Shown here: positions 7,582 to 17,223 of the stretch, piece by piece | How the letters are laid out: every line of letters starts with the position of its first letter | How positions within the stretch are numbered: the first letter of the stretch is position 1 | From: Verrucomicrobiia bacterium | GTDB lineage: Bacteria > Verrucomicrobiota > Verrucomicrobiia > Opitutales > Opitutaceae | Assembly: GCA_011525695.1 (NCBI GenBank) | Contig: WYBX01000064.1 | Location: 1-37,664, forward strand | Direction of reading: 5' to 3' | DNA length: 37,664 nt | Position numbers and translations under genes: made by a program | The notes under the pieces: model-generated | What the model was told of the DNA's origin: nothing | The model's database searches: none | What the model saw: the letters and a program-made list of their open reading frames with translations, nothing else

Positions 7582-8562
7582 ATGAGACAAGCCCGGATCA
7601 AAGTCCCGGCAGCGGAACAGGAGGCGGTTTACCACTGCGTCACCCGCACGGTGAACAAGGAGCGGCTGTTCGATCGCGTGGCGAAGGAGGTCTTGCGGCG
7701 CCAACTCTGGCAGGTGGCCGACTACTGCGGGGTTCAGATCCTGACCTACACGATACTGTCGAACCACTTCCACGTAGTCGTCCGCGTTCCGCAGGAACGG
7801 CCCGTGTCAGATGCCGAACTGCTTCGACGTTATCAGGTGTTGTATCCAAAACCCTCCCGCTACCAGGCGATGCGGCTCAAGGATGTGCAGGCGCAGCTTG
7901 CCGAGAATGGCCCGGAAGCCGCGCTCTGGCGCCAGCGTCAGTTGCGGCTGATGGGGGACATCTCGCCGTTCATGAAGTTGGTCAAGCAGCGCTTTTCAAT
8001 CTGGTTCAACAAGGCCCACTGCCGCATCGGGACCCTCTGGGCCGAACGCTTCAAGAGCATCTTGCTGGGGCCGGGTGCGCTGCAGCCGGTGGTCGTCTAC
8101 ACCGATCTGAACTGTGTCCGAGCTGGCTTGGCGCCTGATCCGAAGGATTACCGGTTCTGCGGGTATGCGGAGGCAGTCGCAGGTAACCGGATTGCGCAAG
8201 AAGCGCTACGCCAATTGTTGGGTGGTCGCGAATGGGCCGATACGCAGACAATGTATCGCGAATTGCTTTTCGGGGCCGGCGGCAGCCCGCGAGCGGCCGC
8301 AGCCAACATTCCTATGCGGGAGGTCCAGCGAGTACTGGTCGAAGGTGGCCAACTGCCGCTAGCAACGGTTCTCCGGTGCCGTGTTCGGTACTTCACAGAC
8401 GGCGCCGTGCTTGGGAGCAGGGCCTTCGTGGAGGAGCAGCTGGCAATATATCGTCGAAAAACCGGCCGGCGGCAGGGCATGGTGCCCCATCCGTTGCAGC
8501 CGTGCACGAACTGGGGCGACTTGACGACGCTTCGGAGTTTGCGCCAGGACGCAATCGGCTGA
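7582..8562 (+). CDS. REP-associated tyrosine transposase (RAYT), Y1/HUH family
   Basis: This 326-residue protein belongs to the IS200/Y1 transposase superfamily, RAYT branch, which act on single-stranded hairpin repeats. The N-terminus holds VYHCVTRTVNKERLF and then NHFHVVVR at 61-68, containing the two histidines of the HUH metal site. Further on, FMKLVKQRFSIWFN and GTLWAERFKSILL form the RAYT signature. Where other RAYTs have tyrosine (RYxxYxN-type), this protein has F and W, so the catalytic nucleophile is not obvious. The C-terminal 130 residues resemble the DNA-binding extension of longer RAYTs. The ATG at 7582 precedes the conserved start. Repeat clusters on both sides are its likely substrates. 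Confidence 0.88.
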   Translation: MRQARIKVPAAEQEAVYHCVTRTVNKERLFDRVAKEVLRRQLWQVADYCGVQILTYTILSNHFHVVVRVPQERPVSDAELLRRYQVLYPKPSRYQAMRLKDVQAQLAENGPEAALWRQRQLRLMGDISPFMKLVKQRFSIWFNKAHCRIGTLWAERFKSILLGPGALQPVVVYTDLNCVRAGLAPDPKDYRFCGYAEAVAGNRIAQEALRQLLGGREWADTQTMYRELLFGAGGSPRAAAANIPMREVQRVLVEGGQLPLATVLRCRVRYFTDGAVLGSRAFVEEQLAIYRRKTGRRQGMVPHPLQPCTNWGDLTTLRSLRQDAIG

Positions 8563-8750
8563 GGAAGCGGGGCGAACGGCTGAACCGTTCGCAAATCGAC
8601 TGGGCTCCATGCCCGGATACGGCAACATTCCGGGTTTCCTGTGGATGGCGCCTTTGGCGCCAAGCGAAAGAGCTGTGTTCTTCCGGATTTTAGGAGCGGC
8701 CTCCTCGGTAATTTTCTGAGGATTGAAGGTCTTCTGAAGCAGTCGCGAAA

Positions 8751-8800
8751 AATCGACCTGTCCCTAATTAGTTCCAGCATAATTGACCTGTCCCTAAGTC
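8751..8800 (-). repeat. Right cluster of GGGACAGGTC repeats, inverted
   Basis: Two copies, AATCGACCTGTCCCTAA at 8751 and AATTGACCTGTCCCTAA at 8781, are exactly 30 bp apart. They are the reverse complement of the copies before the transposase gene. Shorter CCCTAAGTCC fragments follow at 8792-8845, just before the stop codon of the next minus-strand gene. Confidence 0.85.
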
Positions 8801-8853
8801 CCTAAGTCCGATCCTTGCGGTGCTCTGGCTATCCCTAAGTCCGGACAAACTGC

Positions 8854-9270
8854 TCAGATGTCGATCACATCATCCGGCTTTGACTTGCGCGGCGGAAGGG
8901 GCTGGGGCGGCCGCCGCGAGCCCTTGAACAGCGACGTGACCAGCAGATTCGTGATGCTGACCACGAGCGACCCGCCGAGCGCGGCCCAAAAACTGTCGAC
9001 CGTGAAGCCTTGCACCAACCGTCCGACGAAGAGGAACAACAAGGCGTTGATCACGAGCACCCCGAGTCCCATCGTGACGATGATGAATGGCAGCGTGAAG
9101 AGCACCAGCAGCGGCTTGAGGATGGCGTTGAAGAAGCTGAGGAGCAGCACGACCACCAACAGCGTGGCGCCACTGTCGAAGGCAATGCCCGGCACCAGTC
9201 TGGTCGCGAGTACGACGCCGAGTGCAAGCACCGCCCAGCGCACCAGTAACTGCATCAAGGCCGAATTCAT
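8854..9270 (-). CDS. Phage holin family 4 (Phage_holin_4_2)-like membrane protein
   Basis: This 138-residue protein has four hydrophobic helices: about 5-25, 34-52, 54-80 and 92-113. LVRWAVLALGVVLATRLVPGI and FNAILKPLLVLFTLPFIIVTMGLG match the small membrane family annotated as phage holin family 4 or the mycobacteriophage-type holin. These proteins are common in non-phage chromosomes and their function is unproven. The tail PPQPLPPRKSKPDDVID is basic to acidic and cytosolic by the positive-inside rule. The frame is open to 9441, but the ATG at 9270 directly precedes the first helix. It is divergent from the glycosyltransferase gene, which starts 41 nt away. No phage genes lie nearby. Confidence 0.8.
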   Translation of the reverse strand: MNSALMQLLVRWAVLALGVVLATRLVPGIAFDSGATLLVVVLLLSFFNAILKPLLVLFTLPFIIVTMGLGVLVINALLFLFVGRLVQGFTVDSFWAALGGSLVVSITNLLVTSLFKGSRRPPQPLPPRKSKPDDVIDI

Positions 9271-9311
9271 CGCGTGAACCGCCCACCATCTTCGCGCCAT
9301 TGCGACGGGCA

Positions 9312-10436
9312 ATGAAAATCCTCTTGATCCAGGATTTCCTGCGCAACGGCGGCACCGAGCGGCAAACGGTATGGCTCGCGAATGCCCTCCAAGAGGCCGG
9401 CCATCACAGCGCGGTGCTGACGTTCCGGCCCGGCGGCGCACTCGCCGGCACCGTCCACGAATCGGTCGAACGGATCACGCTTCAGCCCAGAGATCTGGGG
9501 CTGGATTGGTTTGCACCGGGGCTGGGCCGGGCCGTGGCGCGAACGGCTCCAGATATCGCCATTTGCATGGGTCGGATGGCCAATTGCCATGGCAGCCTGG
9601 TGCAACGGGCGCTCAACTCCCGGCGGCCTCAGGCCGGTGCCGGGATCGCCACGATGCGGACGGGGAAGCCGCTCCCATGGCTGTTCCGACGTTCGCTGCA
9701 CCGGGTCCGGGCCATCGTGGCCAACGGCCGCGAGGCTCGGGACACGCTGGTTCGGGACTACAGGGTCGCCAGCGAACGGATCACGGTGATCCATAACGCG
9801 CTCATCTTCCCGCCGGAGGAATCGCTCCACCGCAACACCACCCTGCGAGCGAAACACGGCGCCACCGACCGCACGATCGTGATGCTCTGCGTCGCGATGT
9901 TTCGTCCCGAGAAAAACCAGCATGAACTGATCGAGATGGTTGCCGGGCTGCCCCCAGCCCTCGACTGGCAGCTCTGGCTGGCCGGCGACGGCCAGGCCCG
10001 CGCGCGCTGCGAGCGGCTCGTGGCTGCGCGCCAGCTGGCGCAGCGCGTCAAGTTTCTTGGCTATCACACGGATCCGTCGGCGCTGTACTGCGCGGCGGAT
10101 CTGGCGGTGCATGCCTCCTGGAGCGAGGCACTCTCCAATTTCCTGATCGAAGCCCAGGCGCACGGGCTGCCGGTGGTGGCCTGCGAAGCCCAGGGCATTC
10201 GCGAGTGCTTTGTGCCCAACGAGACCGGCTGGGCGATCCCGCGCGGGGATCACGATGGATTCCGAAGCGCGCTCCTGCGCCTGGCCGTCGAGTCCGCCGC
10301 TGCCACCGCGCTTCGTGCGGCCACGGCCCGCCGCGCCGCCCGGCTCACCTTCGATCCCGCGCGCCAGCTCGCGGCCTATCTCGACCTCTTTGCCCGGATG
10401 AAGAACTCACCGGACAAGGCGGCTTCGGTCCAGTAG
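9312..10436 (+). CDS. GT4-family glycosyltransferase
   Basis: This 374-residue protein has the GT-B fold of family 4 glycosyltransferases. The N-terminal domain begins MKILLIQDFLRNGGTERQT, where the Gly-rich turn contacts the donor phosphate. The C-terminal domain holds MLCVAMFRPEKNQ (about 195-207), the retaining-GT signature EALSNFLIEAQAHGLPVVA (about 272-290), and then GIRE. It should transfer a sugar from a nucleotide donor to an unknown acceptor such as lipid or surface polysaccharide. No signal or membrane helix is visible, so it is cytosolic. The ATG at 9312 is chosen over upstream in-frame codons because the Rossmann strand starts immediately after it. It is not part of a recognisable polysaccharide cluster. 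Confidence 0.85.
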   Translation: MKILLIQDFLRNGGTERQTVWLANALQEAGHHSAVLTFRPGGALAGTVHESVERITLQPRDLGLDWFAPGLGRAVARTAPDIAICMGRMANCHGSLVQRALNSRRPQAGAGIATMRTGKPLPWLFRRSLHRVRAIVANGREARDTLVRDYRVASERITVIHNALIFPPEESLHRNTTLRAKHGATDRTIVMLCVAMFRPEKNQHELIEMVAGLPPALDWQLWLAGDGQARARCERLVAARQLAQRVKFLGYHTDPSALYCAADLAVHASWSEALSNFLIEAQAHGLPVVACEAQGIRECFVPNETGWAIPRGDHDGFRSALLRLAVESAAATALRAATARRAARLTFDPARQLAAYLDLFARMKNSPDKAASVQ

Positions 10437-10461
10437 GCTCACCTGGCCAACCATCCAAAAA

Positions 10462-10604
10462 CCACTCATGTGCCATGATCATGGTACATGAGTGGCATGT
10501 CGGACGGAGGGCTCGTCGGGCAAAGCGAAATCACCTCGATGGAGTCTCTTTGCCAAAAAGGCCGAAAGCCACAGATCTGCCATGATCATGGCATATGAGT
10601 GGTT
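10462..10604. repeat. Two copies of a CATGATCATG-centred palindrome
   Basis: A 34-nt palindrome at 10462-10495 is centred on CATGATCATG, with arms CCACTCATG and CATGAGTGG; one position pair is non-complementary (G-T). A second, partly decayed copy at 10571-10604 keeps the core CATGATCATG (10581-10590) and the right arm TATGAGTGG; the centres are 107 bp apart. The remainder of 10437-10735 holds nothing else recognised. The pair could be a REP-like element or operators for the following UvrA gene. Confidence 0.8.
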
Positions 10605-10735
10605 CGCACCGGGGATGAGCTCCAGGCGTCCCCAAGGACGACGTATCTGAGTCTCAACCACTGCGCCAGTTGCACGCCCGACGGCCGGCTCCGAGTTGCG
10701 TTCCGGGCATTCACGTTTAGCCGTGGAAGCCCGCT

Positions 10736-13700
10736 GTGCACAAGCCCGCCTCCACCGCCCTCTCCGCCCACCCCGAATGCATCCGCCTGCGCGGGGTCCG
10801 GCAGAACAACTTGAAGGGCTTCGATCTCGAGGTGCCGCTCGGCCGCTACATCGTGGTCACCGGCCTGAGCGGCGCCGGCAAGTCGTCGCTCGTGTTCGAA
10901 GCCCTGCATGCCGAGGGCCAGCGCCGCTACGTCGAGACGTTCAGCGCCTACACCCGGCAATTCCTCGAACTCCTCGACAAGCCAAAAGTCGACGCGATCG
11001 AGAACATCCGCCCGTCGATCGCGATCGAGCAGACCAACACAGTGAAGACGTCGCGCTCCACCGTGGGGACGATGACGGAGCTCACGGACTTCTGCAAAGT
11101 GTGGTTCAGCCATGTGGCGGCCTGCTTCGACCCCGTGACCGGCGAGAAGGTCGAGGACGACAATCCGCAGACAATCTGGGCCAAGGCCTCCACGCTGCGT
11201 CCGGGGCAAGTTTCGCTGGTGGCGTTCCGGGTCCCGAAACCCGACAACCTCGGGTGGGACGAAATCCTGCGCAACTTGAAGGGCCAGTCCTACCTGCGCG
11301 TCCTGGTACCCGCCGCCGGGTCCGCGGCACCCGCTGCCCCGCTCCCCCTGGCGGTTCATCGGATTGACGACCTCATGGCGGATGCCGGACCGCTGGCCGG
11401 CGCCCGGCAGATCTTTGTGGTCCAGGATCGGCTCGCCCTGGCGGCGGAGAACAAGGCGCGCGGACTGGAGGCGATCGAGACCGCCCTCCATTTCGGACAA
11501 GGCCAGGTCTTCATTTTCGAGCCCGCCGCAACGGATCGCTTCGCGGAAAGCGGCCATTATTCGCGCGGACTGCATTCGCCGAAGAGCGACCGCACGTTTC
11601 GCGAAGCAACCCCAGCGCTCTTCTCGTTCAACTCACCGCTGGGCGCCTGCCCCAAGTGCCGCGGTTTTGGACGCGTCATCGAAATCGACTACCGGCTGGC
11701 GATGCCCGATCACTCGGTCTCCATCGACGATGGTTTCATCAAGTGTTGGGAGAGCGCGGTGTATGGCGACTCGAAGAAGGATCTGCTCGTGTTCGCCCGC
11801 CGAAAAAAGATTCCCACCCATCTCCCGTTCGCGAGCCTCACGCCCGAGCAGCAGCGGTTCGTGATCGAGGGCGAGCCGGGTTACGGCGAGGAGAATGGCA
11901 AGACGTGGCCGAAATACTGGTACGGCGTGAAGGGATTTTTCCGCTGGCTGGAGAAGAACACGTACAAGATGCATGTCCGCGTCTTCCTTTCCCGCTACCG
12001 TGCCTACAACCCATGCCCGGACTGCGGGGGCCAGCGGCTCCAGCCCGAGGCCTTGTGCTGGAAGTGGCAGGGGCGAACGCTCCCCGAGCTTTATCAACTG
12101 CCGGTCACCGAACTGGCGGGCTTGATCCGCCAGTCGCCACTCGGCCACCGCTCGGCTTCGGAGGATCGCAGCGCCACCCTGGCCTTTGAATCGATCCTCA
12201 CGCGGCTCCGCTATCTCGAACAGGTCGGGCTCGGCTATCTCACGCTCGATCGGCCTTCGAAGACGCTTTCCGGCGGCGAGGTGCAGCGCGTCAACCTCAC
12301 CAGCTGCCTCGGCACCTCGCTGGTCGACACGATGTTTGTGCTCGATGAACCCAGTGTCGGACTTCATCCGCGGGACATCGACCGGCTGATCGCGATCATC
12401 CGGACGCTGACCGATTCCGGCAACACCGTGATTGTGGTCGAACACGACGAGGCGATGATTCGCGCCGCTGATCACGTCATCGAGGTTGGACCGGAGCCTG
12501 GCGGGCGCGGCGGCCACATTGTCTTTCAGGGCCCGCTCGCGGGACTGCTGCAGTCGCCCGAAAGCATCACGGGATCCTATCTTTCCGGCCGCCAGTCAAT
12601 CGCCGTGCCCGCCAATCGCCGGACGGTTTCCCGGACGGCACCGGATTCCTCCACCCCCTGGCTCACCTTCAGCGGAGTCACCAAGCACAACCTCTCGAAC
12701 CTCTCCTTCCGGCTGCCGCTGCGCCGTCTGGTCTGCCTCAGCGGCGTCTCCGGCTCGGGCAAATCGACCCTGCTCGACAACGTCATCTGCCAGGGATTGC
12801 TCGCGCAACGGCACCAGCTCACCGAGGACCCCGCGACGATCGCCGCGATTCACAGTGATCTCGATTTCAGTAAAATCGTACTGGTGGATCAGTCCGCGCT
12901 CTCGCGCACACCCCGTTCGAACCCGGCGCTTTATACCGAAGCCTGGGAACTCATTCGGGAGCTTTACGCCGGCACCCCGGCCGCGGAGGCCGCCGGCTTC
13001 AACGCCTCCTCGTTTTCCTTCAACAGCGGCGAGGGCCGCTGCGACCACTGCCTCGGGCTCGGATATGAACGGGTCGAGATGCAGTTCCTCTCGGACGTCT
13101 TCGTGCCCTGCCCGGTCTGCGAAGGGCGGCGGTTCAAACCCGAGGTGCTCGCGATCCAGTGGCATGGCCGCTCGGTCGCCGACCTGCTGGGCACCAGCGT
13201 CGCCGATGCCCTGCCACTCTTCGCCGATCACCCTGAAATTCAGCGCCGGCTCCGCGCCCTCGAGGACGTCGGGCTTGGTTATCTAACCCTCGGCCAGCCG
13301 CTCAACACGCTGAGCGGCGGCGAATCACAGCGGCTCAAGCTCGTCCGCTATCTGGGCACCTTCGCCGAAAACAAGGTCAGCCCGGCCAGCGCCTCATCGG
13401 CCGGAGCATTAATCCTTCTCGACGAGCCAACCACCGGCCTGCACCGGCACGATGTCCGGCGGTTGCTCGGCGTGCTCCAGGCGCTCGTGGCTCGGGGCCA
13501 CAGCGTCGTCGTCATTGAACACAATCTCGACGTCCTGAAATCGGCCGACTGGCTGATCGAGGTCGGCCCTGATGCCGGCGCTGCGGGCGGCCGGGTCGTC
13601 GCGGAGGGAACGCCGGAGGAGGTCGCCCGCGCCGCCACCGCCACGTCCCCATTCCTCCTGTCCGCGCTCGCCGCCGGCGACAGCTCACCCGCGCAGCGCG

Positions 13701-16654
13701 AACTCCAGGTGGCCGAGCCCGCCGCTCTCTACGACGCCCGCCGGGAAGCGAACGGCCACCGGCCCCAGTTGGAAATTGTCGGAGCGCGCGAGAACAACCT
13801 GAAGAACCTCTCCCTGAGCATTCCGCACCGGCAGCTGAACGTCGTCACCGGGGTCTCCGGCTCGGGCAAGTCGACGCTCGCGTTCGACATCGTGTTTGCC
13901 GAGGGGCAGCGCCGGTTCATGGAATCGATGTCGCCGTACGCGCGGCAATTCGTCGAGCAGCTGCCCCGGCCCGCCGTGGATCGGCTGACCGGGATCCCGC
14001 CCACGGTCGCGATCGAACAGCGCGTCACCCGCGGTTCGCGAAAATCGACCGTCGCCACCATCACCGAGGTCGCGCAATTCCTGCGGCTCCTCTACGCGCG
14101 GCTCGGCATCCAGCATCATCCCGACACTGATCGGCCGGTGACGCCGCTGTCACCAGGAGCCTTGAAGGCCCTGCTGGATCGCGTGCTGTCGGCTCCCCGG
14201 ATGCGGAAGGCCCGGCATCTTTATCTTTGCTCCCCGCTCATTCGCGGCCGCAAGGGGCATCACCAGCCCATCGCGACCTGGATCGCAAAACAGGGTTACA
14301 CGCTCATGCGGGTCGACCGCCAGCTCGTGCGGGTCGACGCGTTTCAGAAACTCGACCGCTACAAGGAGCACGACATCGAGGTCGTCATCGCCGATCTCAA
14401 GGCGATTGACGGGCCGCCTGCCACAATTCGGCAAGCCATCGGCCGGGCGCTCGAGACCGCCCTGCGCGTGGGCAAGGGCGCCTGCTTTCTGCTGACCCCC
14501 CAGGGCGACATCCCTTCCTGGTTTTCGACCACCCGTACGGATGTCGAGACGGGAGAATCCTTCCCGGAGCTCGATCCCAAGAATTTTTCCTTCAACTCAC
14601 CACGCGGCTGGTGCCCCACGTGTCGCGGCCATGGCCGCGTGTATCCCTGGATGCTGGAGCCGGACGATGACGAGGATGACGATCCCGCGGCACGGCTGCG
14701 CGAATTCGGAATCGATTCGATCGATGATGTGTCGGACGACGGCGAGCCCTGTCCCGAGTGCCACGGCGCGCGACTGAACCGGATTGGCCGGGCCGTGAAG
14801 CTGCACTTCCATGCCGCCCCCCGGAAACGGCGCACCCCGCTCCGCGCCCCGCCGGGCGTCGCAACGGCACCGCCGGGTTCGGCGTTCACGCTTTCGCTCC
14901 CCGAACTGCTGCGGAGCACGCCGGCGCAGTTGCTGGCCCGGCTCGATCGACTCGAACTCGACACCCGAGGGAAGGCGATCGTCCAAGACATCGTTCCCCA
15001 GATCGAGGAGCGGCTCCGCTTCCTCACGCATGTAGGACTTGGCTACCTTTCGCTCGATCGGCCGACCGCCACGCTCTCCGGCGGCGAGGCCCAGCGGATT
15101 CGCCTGGCGGCGCAACTGGGCTCGAACCTTTCCGGCGTACTTTACGTGCTCGACGAGCCCAGCATCGGGCTCCACGCCCGCGACAACGACCGGCTGATCG
15201 AGACGCTCGCGGCGCTGCGGGAAAAGGGCAATACGCTGCTGGTGGTCGAGCACGACGATGAGCTGATGGCCCGCGCCGATCGGATCATCGATCTCGGGCC
15301 CGCCGCCGGCATTCATGGCGGCGAGTTGCTGGCCAATGGCACCCCCGCCGAGATCAAGGCCAGCGCCACCTCGCTCACCGGCCTGTTTCTTGCGAAGGGC
15401 ATCGCCCATCCGCTGCGCGGCGCCTATCGACCGGTCCGGCAAAACCTCCTCATGCGGACCCGCCCCGCCGCGGCGTTGCTGCGCCGGAAGCCCCCCGCGG
15501 GACCCGCACCCTTCCATCGCGACTGGCTGGAGTTGAAATCGGCCCGGTTCCGCAATCTCAAGGGCTTCGATCTCCGACTGCCACTCGGCCGGCTCATCAT
15601 GATTGCCGGGCCCAGCGGCGCCGGCAAATCCACCCTGTTCCGCGATCTCCTGCATCCGGCCGTGGCACATGCGATCAAGGAACGGAAGTCGAGGCTGAGT
15701 GGCCGTGACTTCGTCAGGGCAACCGGATTCTCCGTCGACGAAGGGGGCAGCGCCCCTTCCCGGCCCGCCGGCTCACAGGGCAGCAGGCGGCCAAGGACCG
15801 AACCGTTCCAGGAATTGCGCGGCGCCAGTGCGTTCAAACGGGTGGTCGAGGTCGATCAGTCACCCATTGGCAAGACGCCCCGCTCCACCCCGGCAACCTA
15901 CCTCGGGATCTTTGACCTCATCCGGCAGTTCTTTGCCTCGCTGCCCGAGTCCAAGATTCGTGGTTACACCGCGTCGCGCTTCTCGTTCAACACCGCCGGC
16001 GGCCGCTGTCCGGCCTGCGAGGGCGCCGGCCGGATCAAGCTGGAGATGGCCTTCATGCCGGACACCTACCTGCCCTGCGACGAATGCCAGGGGCTGCGCT
16101 ACAGCTCTGAACTCGCCGACATCACCTGGAAGGGCCGCAGCATCGGCGGGGTGCTGCAGCTGACTTTCGAGGAGGCCGCCCGGTTCTTCGACTTTCACTC
16201 GCAGCTGTCGCAGGTCTGCCAGCTGATGGTCGACTGCGGGCTGGGTTATCTCACGCTTGGCCAGAGCTCGCCGACGCTGAGCGGTGGGGAGGCCCAGCGG
16301 CTGAAGCTGGTCACCGAGCTCTCCGGCGGGCTCGCGACCTATCGAGAGCGGAGTCGCGGCGAACTTCCCCGCAATCTCTACCTGCTCGAGGAACCCACCA
16401 TCGGGCTGCATCTCAGCGACTGCGAGAAACTGATTGGGGTGCTGCACTCGCTCGTGGAACAGGGCCACACGGTCATCGTGATTGAACACCACATGGACCT
16501 GCTGGCTGAGGCGGATTACATCGTCGAACTGGGTCCGGTGGGCGGGCCCGACGGCGGCGAGCTGCTTTATCAGGGGGATCTCGCCGGCCTCTTGAAAGCG
16601 AAACGCAGCCCGACGGCGCCCTACCTGCGCGCGAAGCTCAAGAAAGTATCCTGA
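10736..16654 (+). CDS. uvrA: Tandem double-length UvrA-like ABC ATPase
   Basis: This 1972-residue protein is two UvrA proteins in one chain, joined near 960-1010. UvrA recognises lesions in nucleotide excision repair. Each half has two ABC sites. Walker A is at 43-51, 670-678, 1039-1047 and 1625-1633. The LSGGE signature is at 511, 859, 1447 and 1848. Paired CxxC zinc modules are at 305/427, 769/792, 1293/1339 and 1758/1781. Walker B reads LDEP in the first three sites but LEEP at 1884-1887 in the fourth, replacing the Mg-coordinating Asp. An acidic loop lies at 1310-1316. The start is GTG at 10736, with GGAAG 6 nt upstream. Double UvrAs are found in some bacterial phyla. A separate canonical UvrA elsewhere is likely but not visible. 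Confidence 0.9.
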   Translation: MHKPASTALSAHPECIRLRGVRQNNLKGFDLEVPLGRYIVVTGLSGAGKSSLVFEALHAEGQRRYVETFSAYTRQFLELLDKPKVDAIENIRPSIAIEQTNTVKTSRSTVGTMTELTDFCKVWFSHVAACFDPVTGEKVEDDNPQTIWAKASTLRPGQVSLVAFRVPKPDNLGWDEILRNLKGQSYLRVLVPAAGSAAPAAPLPLAVHRIDDLMADAGPLAGARQIFVVQDRLALAAENKARGLEAIETALHFGQGQVFIFEPAATDRFAESGHYSRGLHSPKSDRTFREATPALFSFNSPLGACPKCRGFGRVIEIDYRLAMPDHSVSIDDGFIKCWESAVYGDSKKDLLVFARRKKIPTHLPFASLTPEQQRFVIEGEPGYGEENGKTWPKYWYGVKGFFRWLEKNTYKMHVRVFLSRYRAYNPCPDCGGQRLQPEALCWKWQGRTLPELYQLPVTELAGLIRQSPLGHRSASEDRSATLAFESILTRLRYLEQVGLGYLTLDRPSKTLSGGEVQRVNLTSCLGTSLVDTMFVLDEPSVGLHPRDIDRLIAIIRTLTDSGNTVIVVEHDEAMIRAADHVIEVGPEPGGRGGHIVFQGPLAGLLQSPESITGSYLSGRQSIAVPANRRTVSRTAPDSSTPWLTFSGVTKHNLSNLSFRLPLRRLVCLSGVSGSGKSTLLDNVICQGLLAQRHQLTEDPATIAAIHSDLDFSKIVLVDQSALSRTPRSNPALYTEAWELIRELYAGTPAAEAAGFNASSFSFNSGEGRCDHCLGLGYERVEMQFLSDVFVPCPVCEGRRFKPEVLAIQWHGRSVADLLGTSVADALPLFADHPEIQRRLRALEDVGLGYLTLGQPLNTLSGGESQRLKLVRYLGTFAENKVSPASASSAGALILLDEPTTGLHRHDVRRLLGVLQALVARGHSVVVIEHNLDVLKSADWLIEVGPDAGAAGGRVVAEGTPEEVARAATATSPFLLSALAAGDSSPAQRELQVAEPAALYDARREANGHRPQLEIVGARENNLKNLSLSIPHRQLNVVTGVSGSGKSTLAFDIVFAEGQRRFMESMSPYARQFVEQLPRPAVDRLTGIPPTVAIEQRVTRGSRKSTVATITEVAQFLRLLYARLGIQHHPDTDRPVTPLSPGALKALLDRVLSAPRMRKARHLYLCSPLIRGRKGHHQPIATWIAKQGYTLMRVDRQLVRVDAFQKLDRYKEHDIEVVIADLKAIDGPPATIRQAIGRALETALRVGKGACFLLTPQGDIPSWFSTTRTDVETGESFPELDPKNFSFNSPRGWCPTCRGHGRVYPWMLEPDDDEDDDPAARLREFGIDSIDDVSDDGEPCPECHGARLNRIGRAVKLHFHAAPRKRRTPLRAPPGVATAPPGSAFTLSLPELLRSTPAQLLARLDRLELDTRGKAIVQDIVPQIEERLRFLTHVGLGYLSLDRPTATLSGGEAQRIRLAAQLGSNLSGVLYVLDEPSIGLHARDNDRLIETLAALREKGNTLLVVEHDDELMARADRIIDLGPAAGIHGGELLANGTPAEIKASATSLTGLFLAKGIAHPLRGAYRPVRQNLLMRTRPAAALLRRKPPAGPAPFHRDWLELKSARFRNLKGFDLRLPLGRLIMIAGPSGAGKSTLFRDLLHPAVAHAIKERKSRLSGRDFVRATGFSVDEGGSAPSRPAGSQGSRRPRTEPFQELRGASAFKRVVEVDQSPIGKTPRSTPATYLGIFDLIRQFFASLPESKIRGYTASRFSFNTAGGRCPACEGAGRIKLEMAFMPDTYLPCDECQGLRYSSELADITWKGRSIGGVLQLTFEEAARFFDFHSQLSQVCQLMVDCGLGYLTLGQSSPTLSGGEAQRLKLVTELSGGLATYRERSRGELPRNLYLLEEPTIGLHLSDCEKLIGVLHSLVEQGHTVIVIEHHMDLLAEADYIVELGPVGGPDGGELLYQGDLAGLLKAKRSPTAPYLRAKLKKVS

Positions 16655-16663
16655 ACGACTTCT

Positions 16664-16822
16664 CGTAGGGGCGCAGACTTGCCCGTTCGACGAGCTCAGG
16701 GTCCCGAGCCTGCCGAGGGACTGCGCCCACAATGCCCATTCGAATGACGATACGGGCGCAGCAGACTGCGCCCCTACGCGAACGGATGGTGCAAGGGCAC
16801 AGGCGGGCGCTGCGCCCCTACG
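16664..16822. repeat. Cluster of GTAGGGGCGCAG and TTCGACGAGCTC repeats
   Basis: CGTAGGGGCGCAG at 16664-16676 is the exact reverse complement of CTGCGCCCCTACG at 16766-16778 and 16810-16822. Between them, 16686-16720 contains TTCGACGAGCTCAGGGTCCC and an imperfect return arm, a hairpin type widespread in environmental bacterial genomes. The cluster lies between uvrA and the convergent response regulator gene and could work as a transcription end, though no T-tract is present. Confidence 0.75.
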
Positions 16823-16839
16823 GCTCTACGACCAAACCC

Positions 16840-17223
16840 CTACCGCGGCAATGCGAGCCGGATCGCCTCCGCAAGTTCGGCGGCGCTGACCGGCTTCGTC
16901 AGGCAGCCCGAGAGACCCGCCAGCGCAGTACTCCGCGAAAGCAGTTCGGGATTTGTGTAACCCGTCATCAGGATCCGCTGCACCTGCGGAAACTGGGTCC
17001 GCGCACGGGACAGGAACGAAAGTCCCTCCTCACCCGGCATCAGATGATCGCAGACCACCACATCGTAATTTCGCGTGGCCATCATGATTTGCGCCTCATC
17101 CGCCGAACACGCGACCTCCACGTCGAATTGTCCGCGAAGCCCCATCCGCAGCACTTCGCGGATCAGCGGCTCATCGTCAACCAGCAGCACCGCCGGCTGG
17201 GGGATGGGCTTGGCGTTGCTCAT
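16840..17223 (-). CDS. Receiver-only response regulator (second of a pair)
   Basis: This 127-residue protein is a single CheY-like receiver domain with no output domain. The acidic pair DDE is at 16-18, the phosphoacceptor D59 sits in VVCDHLMPG, T87 is in MTGYT and K110 is in LTKP. It probably acts by phosphotransfer or by binding a partner. Its ATG overlaps the stop codon of the preceding receiver gene in an ATGA arrangement, so the two are translationally coupled. The pair are clear paralogues, sharing CDHLMPG/SDHLMPG and MTGY/VTGY followed by PE. No kinase gene is adjacent, so the cognate histidine kinase lies elsewhere. Confidence 0.88.
   Translation of the reverse strand: MSNAKPIPQPAVLLVDDEPLIREVLRMGLRGQFDVEVACSADEAQIMMATRNYDVVVCDHLMPGEEGLSFLSRARTQFPQVQRILMTGYTNPELLSRSTALAGLSGCLTKPVSAAELAEAIRLALPR

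Larger units (their letters stand above)
7441..8800 (+). mobile_element. RAYT transposase unit flanked by inverted repeat clusters
   Basis: The unit consists of three GGGACAGGTC repeats, the Y1-type transposase gene, about 190 bp without a gene, and two reverse-complement repeats. The gene-free part holds perfect hairpins: GCGAACGG/CCGTTCGC at 8572-8592 with a 5-nt loop, and TGGCGCC/GGCGCCA at 8646-8662 with a 3-nt loop. No target-site duplication was recognised, as expected for HUH enzymes. Confidence 0.7.

Noticed and set aside
8572..8592. Hairpin after the RAYT gene as an intrinsic terminator
   Set aside because: A perfect 8-bp stem, but no T-tract; more likely part of the mobile unit.
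8854..9270. Evidence of a prophage from the holin-like gene
   Set aside because: No other phage gene is nearby, and this membrane family is common in ordinary chromosomes.
10478..10585. 36-codon frame between the two CATGATCATG palindromes
   Set aside because: Start and stop lie inside the repeat copies, there is no ribosome site, and the basic product has no known pattern.
11633..12517. 294-codon minus-strand open frame inside the UvrA gene
   Set aside because: Antisense shadow; the plus strand carries Walker and LSGGE motifs throughout.
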